A stretch of DNA of 64,000 nt, taken from Planctomonas psychrotolerans. GTDB lineage: Bacteria; Actinomycetota; Actinomycetes; Actinomycetales; Microbacteriaceae. Position numbers and translations under genes: made by a program. The DNA lies in NCBI RefSeq assembly GCF_008642235.1, contig NZ_SJEV01000001.1:434001-498000 (forward strand), given 5' to 3'. The notes below the pieces were generated by a model. That model did not search any database and had not been told where the DNA came from. It was given only the letters and a program-made list of their open reading frames with translations. Shown here in pieces: positions 60,124 through 64,000 of this stretch (position 1 is its first letter; each line of letters opens with the position of its first letter).

Positions 60124-60855
60124 TCAGCCCGCGGGCGTGAACGTGCCCTCGAGGGGCAGGGCGGCCGGATTGGCGCGCGCGACGATCTCGCTCAGCACCC
60201 GGTGCACCTGCTTCTCGCCCACCCACAGGTGCTTGCCGTCCTCCACCGTCACGAGCTCGATGTCGGGAACGGCCGCGAACCGGTCCGCCGCCTCGGCGGG
60301 CCGCAGGTAGTCGTCGAGCTCCGGGATCAGGGCGACCAGTCGCCGAGGATCCCCCGACCAGGCCGCCACCTCGTCCGCCGAGGTGCGGTGCAGAGGCGGG
60401 GACAGCAGGATCGCACCGACGATCGGATGCTCTCGGCCGTACTTCAAAGCCAGCTCGGTGCCGAACGACCAGCCCACCAGCCACGGCGACGGCAGTCCGC
60501 GCTCGGTGACGAAGCGCATCGCCGCGGCGAGGTCCGCGCGCTCGTCATTCCCGCCGTCGAACTCTCCCTCGCTGCGTCCGTGGGGTGACTCGGTGCCGCG
60601 GGTATTGAAGCGCAGCACGGCGAGATCGGCCTGAGCGGGGAGCCGGGCGGCGGCCTTGCGCAGCACGTGCGAGTCCATGAATCCGCCGGCGGTGGGCAGC
60701 GGGTGCAGCGTCACCAGCGTGGCGACGGGCTCCCGATCCACCGGTACGGCGAGTTCCCCGACGAGCGCCAGGCCGTCGGACGTGACGAGCTCGATCGGCT
60801 CCCGCACGGCGGGCAGCTCGGTGCTCGATCGGATCTGGATCGGCTCGGCGGTCAT
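60124..60855 (-). CDS. Alpha/beta hydrolase
   Basis: This 243-aa protein has a compact hydrolase domain: VTLHPLPTAGGFMD, LRFNTRGTESPHG near residue 85, the nucleophile elbow LVGWSFGTELALKYG (Ser), and the C-terminal Asp and His in IPELDDYLRP and VEDGKHLWVGEKQ. Its nearest likely class is the small BAAT/dienelactone-like hydrolases; no substrate can be given. The ATG 60855 has GGAGGG upstream and overlaps the stop of the zinc-ribbon gene by four bases, giving a two-gene operon. It converges on the AI-2E gene across 94 bp, a stretch with several CGACCGG repeats and no gene. Confidence 0.82.
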   Translation of the reverse strand: MTAEPIQIRSSTELPAVREPIELVTSDGLALVGELAVPVDREPVATLVTLHPLPTAGGFMDSHVLRKAAARLPAQADLAVLRFNTRGTESPHGRSEGEFDGGNDERADLAAAMRFVTERGLPSPWLVGWSFGTELALKYGREHPIVGAILLSPPLHRTSADEVAAWSGDPRRLVALIPELDDYLRPAEAADRFAAVPDIELVTVEDGKHLWVGEKQVHRVLSEIVARANPAALPLEGTFTPAG

Positions 60856-61154
60856 GACACCCTCCAACAGTGCGTGTGCCAGTGGCGCCGCGCGGCGAGG
60901 TCGCTCGCGTCACCCATCAGTCCGTCGGCCCGCCAGGTGACGAGATGCGCCGTGCGCGGCTCGATGCTGCCCCCGCACCCCGGGCATACGTAGGCCTTGC
61001 CGGACCGGGCGGCCGCGACGGGTTGCACGTTCCACGTGCCGCCCCTGCGGCTCTCCGTGCGCTTCCACCCCGCGAGGAGCGCGGACAAGTCGCCCTGCTC
61101 GCCCGGATCCTCCGCTGCCGCGCGGCGACTGCGGGGTCGGTTGCTGCGGGGCAT
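60852..61154 (-). CDS. Small zinc-ribbon protein, 100 aa
   Basis: This 100-aa protein has a basic, disordered N-terminus (residues 1-50) and a compact C-terminal part with AYVCPGCGGSIEPRT and HWHTHCWRVS. The CxxC and the H-x-H-C cluster could hold one zinc ion. It is a common, unnamed actinobacterial protein, sometimes annotated as ATP/GTP-binding without evidence. It overlaps the hydrolase gene by four bases (ATGA). The arrangement suggests a functional partner, but none is known. Confidence 0.75.
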   Translation of the reverse strand: MPRSNRPRSRRAAAEDPGEQGDLSALLAGWKRTESRRGGTWNVQPVAAARSGKAYVCPGCGGSIEPRTAHLVTWRADGLMGDASDLAARRHWHTHCWRVS

Positions 61155-61244
61155 GGGGACAATACTAATCCGCCGCCCCCGCCGACCTTTCGGGTCGACG
61201 GAAGCGGCGGATGAGGATGCGACTCGGGAGCCGGGCGGCGAGGG

Positions 61245-62003
61245 TCAGTACCAGCCCTTGGCCTGGCTCGTCGACCAGGCTCCGCACGGCGTGCCGTAGC
61301 GCGAGGTGATGTAACCGAGACCCCAGGAGATCTGCGTGGCGGGGTTGGTCGCCCAGTCCGCGCCGGCCGAGGCCATCTTGCTTCCGGGGAGCGACTGCGG
61401 GATGCCGTATGCGCCGCTCGACGGGTTCATGGCGTTGACGCGCCAGCCCGACTCCTTCTTCCAGAGGGAGACGAGGCAGTTGAACTGGTCCTCGCCCCAC
61501 CCGCGCGCCAGCACCATGTCGTGAGCGATGGCCTGAGCGGATCCGGGATTGGGTACGGCGGCAGCGGGCGCGGCGGGTGCAGGAGCGGGAGCAGCCGCTT
61601 GAGGAGCGGGGGCGGCGGGAGCGGATGCTGCGGGAGAAGCAGCGGCAGCCTTCGCCACGGGTGCGGCGGGCACCGCCACCGGTGCGGGCGGCGGCGGGGG
61701 CGGAGGCGGAGGCGCGATCACGCTGAAGGTGGCGTGGGCGACGGCCGTCGTGGCCACCGACGGTCCGTCGAGCGTCAGGGTCTGCGCGTGACTCTGGGTC
61801 AATTGACCGAGGCTTGCGTCATCGAGCGGCAGAGCCACGGAGTTCGAGATGGGGTCGACCACCGAGACGGCGACGAAGAGGGCTGCGGCCGCGAACGCGA
61901 GGACCGGGCGTGCCACGCCCTTCCGCATCGCGGGTTCGCGGGCCTCCCCCGGGGTAGACGGCGAGGGAGATGTGTGCGCGATGTCGATCGTGTGTTCTCT
62001 CAT
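61245..62003 (-). CDS. Lytic transglycosylase-like / resuscitation-type secreted protein
   Basis: This 252-aa protein has a signal or anchor helix around residues 34-50 (LAFAAAALFVAVSVV), then an Ala/Pro-rich linker that includes nine consecutive prolines and many AP units. The C-terminal domain of about 90 residues is transglycosylase-like, with CLVSLWKKESGWRVNAMNPSSGAYG, which carries the catalytic Glu. It should cleave peptidoglycan. The ATG has no Shine-Dalgarno sequence; see the leaderless finding. An internal Met at 61928 is an alternative. It is separated from the zinc-ribbon gene by 90 bp. Confidence 0.85.
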   Translation of the reverse strand: MREHTIDIAHTSPSPSTPGEAREPAMRKGVARPVLAFAAAALFVAVSVVDPISNSVALPLDDASLGQLTQSHAQTLTLDGPSVATTAVAHATFSVIAPPPPPPPPPAPVAVPAAPVAKAAAASPAASAPAAPAPQAAAPAPAPAAPAAAVPNPGSAQAIAHDMVLARGWGEDQFNCLVSLWKKESGWRVNAMNPSSGAYGIPQSLPGSKMASAGADWATNPATQISWGLGYITSRYGTPCGAWSTSQAKGWY

Positions 62004-62013
62004 AAGCTCGTCG

Positions 62014-62019
62014 AGTTTA
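62014..62019 (-). promoter_or_regulatory. Extended -10-like element upstream of the transglycosylase gene
   Basis: On the minus strand TGGTAAACT contains a TAAACT -10 box with a TG extension, preceded by an AT-rich stretch (AAC and five T). A transcription start 6-7 bases downstream would fall at about 62007, only four to five bases from the ATG at 62003. A -35 element is not obvious. Confidence 0.45.
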
Positions 62020-62092
62020 CCAAAAAGTTATGAAACCGCGACCCCGGAGTACTTGCGCGTATTCCCCGGCGTCGGTGCGCCGGAGAAATGTG

Positions 62093-62653
62093 TCAGCGAA
62101 GGGCGAGAAGGACGTCGATCGAGGCGTCGAGAAGCATGTCCACCTGGGCCTCGGAATAGCCGTTGCGACGGGTGCGGAAGGCGATCGATCGCACCTCGTT
62201 CACCTCGCCGCACCGCTCGTCGCGGAGGTACCGGGTGAGGCGTCGGGCGTACCGGTCGACCTCATCCGTCGAGTAACCGCGGGTCAGCAGCCCGGTGCGC
62301 TCGAACCGTTCACCGTCGGGCCGGCCCAGCCTGTTCTGGATGACCTCCGACGTCGCGAGAGCCTCCGCCCGCCAGGCATCCTCGCCCCGCTGCTCCACGG
62401 CGCGTTCACGTTCCCGGAGCGCGAACGCATCCTCGAGGCGCTCCAGGGCGGCGTCGACCGGGCCCGGGGCGTAGCCGTGCCGCTGCATGGCGAACGACGC
62501 GTGGCGGATCGCGGTGGAGGAGAGGAGTAGTGCGGCCGCGCCGTTCCCGGCGTACTGACGTCGCGCCTCGGCGAGGTAGGCGTCCACCTCGCGCGGGTCG
62601 TACCCGGGTTCCCTCCCCTCGCTCAGGGGGAACGGTCTCGTCACGGCGTCCAT
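62093..62653 (-). CDS. DivIVA-domain protein
   Basis: This 186-aa protein contains three short helices with the DivIVA-like YDPREVDAYLAEARRQY, YSTDEVDRYARRLTRYL and YSEAQVDMLLDASIDVL, repeating the motif YxxxxVDxxL. A related AIRHASFAMQRHGYAPGPVDAALERLE also appears. Such multi-copy DivIVA-domain proteins follow cdsA in many Microbacteriaceae genomes and are of unknown function. ATG 62653 is used. It lies 14 bp after cdsA, in the same operon direction. Confidence 0.8.
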   Translation of the reverse strand: MDAVTRPFPLSEGREPGYDPREVDAYLAEARRQYAGNGAAALLLSSTAIRHASFAMQRHGYAPGPVDAALERLEDAFALRERERAVEQRGEDAWRAEALATSEVIQNRLGRPDGERFERTGLLTRGYSTDEVDRYARRLTRYLRDERCGEVNEVRSIAFRTRRNGYSEAQVDMLLDASIDVLLALR

Positions 62654-62667
62654 CCTAGGGATGTGCG

Positions 62668-63678
62668 TCACGCGAAGATCAGGAACAGCACGTACGCGGC
62701 CACGGCGGACGGCAGGATCGAGTCGAGCCGGTCGAGGAGACCGCCGTGCCCGGGCAGCCAGGAACTGATGTCCTTGATCCCGAGGTCGCGCTTCAGGAGC
62801 GACTCGGCGAGATCGCCGAGCGTGGCCGTGACGACGATGACCGCACCGAAGAGGAGACCGAAGTACCAGGACTGGTCGAGCAGCAGCACGGCGAGCAGCA
62901 CTCCGGAGACGAGCGCGGCGACGACCGCGCCCGCGAAGCCCTCCCAGGTCTTCTTCGGGCTGATGGTGGGCGCCATCGGATGCTTGCCGAAGGAGAGACC
63001 GCTCGCGTACGCCCCGATGTCGCAGACCACGACGAGCAGAAGGAAGGCCATGGTCCAGAACTGGCCGTTCTCCTGCTGCGTGAGCAGCACGGCGAAGCTG
63101 CCGAGAAGTGACACGTAGACCTGGATGAAGGCGCCGGCCCCGAGGTCGGCTGCAACACTCGCGGCCGGGGCGCGGTGCCGAGAGGAGAGGAGTTCGGCGA
63201 GCCGCCACAGCGTCACCACCGCGATGGCGCCGAGGATCGCGAACCACTGACCCTGCGGCCCGTAGACGTAGGTGATGGGCACGACGGCGACGGCTACCGC
63301 CACGGTGGGGATGCGCGGTACGTCGCGGCCGGCGGCGCGCATCGCCGTGGCCAGCTCGAGCGAGGTGAAGGCGATCAGGAGCCCGGCGACGATCAGGAAG
63401 AGTTCCTTCACGAGCACCAGGCTCACGATCATCGTGACGCCGAGGATCAGCCCGATCAGTACCGCGAAAGCGAGGTTGCGCCCGGTGCGGGCGTTGATGC
63501 GCTCGTTGGTCGCATCGATCGTCGCGCGGGTCGCACGCACCTGTGCGGTGAGGTCGGCCCGCGCCGACTGCATCTGCGCTTCGATGTCGGCGCGGGTGAC
63601 TCGCCCGGAGTGCCGACGACCGATGCGGTTGCGCTCCCGCGCTCCGTTCGTCGCCTCTCGCGACCGATCGTCCGCCAT
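62668..63678 (-). CDS. cdsA: Phosphatidate cytidylyltransferase (CDP-diglyceride synthase)
   Basis: This 336-aa membrane enzyme makes CDP-diacylglycerol from phosphatidate and CTP. The C-terminal signature LGDLAESLLKRDLGIKD with WLPGHGGLLDRLDS is complete. About eight hydrophobic helices occupy residues 68-320. The N-terminal 65 residues are a charged cytoplasmic extension. The gene lies 12 bp after frr, in the conserved frr-cdsA order. Confidence 0.94.
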   Translation of the reverse strand: MADDRSREATNGARERNRIGRRHSGRVTRADIEAQMQSARADLTAQVRATRATIDATNERINARTGRNLAFAVLIGLILGVTMIVSLVLVKELFLIVAGLLIAFTSLELATAMRAAGRDVPRIPTVAVAVAVVPITYVYGPQGQWFAILGAIAVVTLWRLAELLSSRHRAPAASVAADLGAGAFIQVYVSLLGSFAVLLTQQENGQFWTMAFLLLVVVCDIGAYASGLSFGKHPMAPTISPKKTWEGFAGAVVAALVSGVLLAVLLLDQSWYFGLLFGAVIVVTATLGDLAESLLKRDLGIKDISSWLPGHGGLLDRLDSILPSAVAAYVLFLIFA

Positions 63679-63690
63679 GACGGGGAAGCC

Positions 63691-64000
63691 CTAGACCTCG
63701 AGGAGTTCGGTCTCTTTGCGCTTCAGCGCGTCGTCGATCGCTTCGACGTGGCTCTTGGTGACCAGTTCGAGTTCCTTCTCGGCGCGGGCCACCTCGTCGT
63801 CGCCGACCTCGCTCTTCAGAGCGTCGAGGTCGTCCTTCGCGCGGCGGCGGATGTTGCGCACCGAGACGCGTGCCTCCTCGGCCTTGCCGCGCACGATCTT
63901 CACGAACTCGCGCCGACGGTCCTCGGTGAGCTCCGGCAGGGTGACCCGCACGATCTCACCGTCGTTGCCCACGTTGGCGCCGAGGTTCGGCATGTTGACC
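63691..64000 (-). CDS. frr: Ribosome recycling factor, C-terminal part (cut by window edge)
   Basis: These are the last 102 codons of a normally 185-aa protein that dissociates post-termination ribosomes with EF-G. Landmarks are [36 protein letters not shown] and [18 protein letters not shown], the three-helix bundle of RRF. The gene runs off the right edge of the window. It sits directly upstream of cdsA. Confidence 0.95.
   Translation of the reverse strand, partial: VNMPNLGANVGNDGEIVRVTLPELTEDRRREFVKIVRGKAEEARVSVRNIRRRAKDDLDALKSEVGDDEVARAEKELELVTKSHVEAIDDALKRKETELLEV

Overview
The window is about 68-70% GC (estimated by eye) and almost fully coding. It has the gene content and order of an actinomycete, most likely a member of the Microbacteriaceae. 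The pointers are GTG starts, many 1-4 bp start/stop overlaps, the blocks mnmA-ligA-gatCAB and frr-cdsA, a DUF3072 protein, MpaB-like and DivIVA-like proteins, and GlgE-type glucan metabolism. This assignment is an inference from gene content. No tRNA, rRNA, insertion sequence, prophage or CRISPR array is visible.

Layout. 1-10.8 kb: the 5' part of a HelD-like helicase gene, a calcineurin-like phosphoesterase, small membrane and hypothetical proteins, a PrsW-type protease, a GlcD-like FAD oxidase, an Ada-AlkA fusion, a DUF6328 protein, succinate-semialdehyde dehydrogenase and an SRPBCC protein. 11.0-17.5 kb: the overlapping operon glgX-treY-treZ (debranching, then trehalose release from maltodextrins). 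17.5-31 kb: pyroglutamyl peptidase, DNA polymerase IV, an MpaB-like oxygenase, an M20 peptidase, an SDR, two close paralogous acyl-CoA ligases, a PspC protein, a MOSC protein, and a 342-aa sigma-70 factor with a strong terminator. 31-44 kb: YciI, a Gly-Asp-Phe repeat protein, gatCAB, peptidase E, lipoprotein, DUF1023 hydrolase, ligA, mnmA and cysteine desulfurase. 44-53.8 kb: a second glucan cluster with glgX2, glgP, and glgE-glgB divergent from glgP. 54.6-64 kb: a thioredoxin-like TPR protein coupled to a membrane protein, DivIVA-like coiled-coil proteins, an AI-2E transporter, an alpha/beta hydrolase, a lytic transglycosylase-like protein, cdsA and the 3' part of frr.

How the genes work together. 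The two glucan clusters lie about 27 kb apart. One (glgX1-treY-treZ) turns alpha-1,4-glucan into trehalose. The other builds glucan from maltose-1-phosphate (GlgE), branches it (GlgB), phosphorolyses it (GlgP) and debranches it (GlgX2). The catalytic residues checked are intact in all seven enzymes. No trehalose synthase, maltokinase, GlgA or GlgC is in the window, so the maltose-1-phosphate source lies elsewhere.

The least expected structure is non-coding. Five intergenic clusters (about 27.2, 35.8, 42.6, 46.2 and 53.9-54.6 kb) together carry roughly 30 copies of a 23-bp hairpin. It has 6-bp arms and an 11-nt loop related to TCGACAGGCTC. Its arms exist in two versions, GTCCCT/AGGGAC and GTCGCT/AGCGAC, which is a compensatory change and argues for selection on the folded form. 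The arrangement differs by context: near head-to-tail arrays between co-directional genes, and oppositely oriented two-subtype pairs (REPIN-like) between convergent genes. A second, longer imperfect hairpin accompanies two of the clusters.
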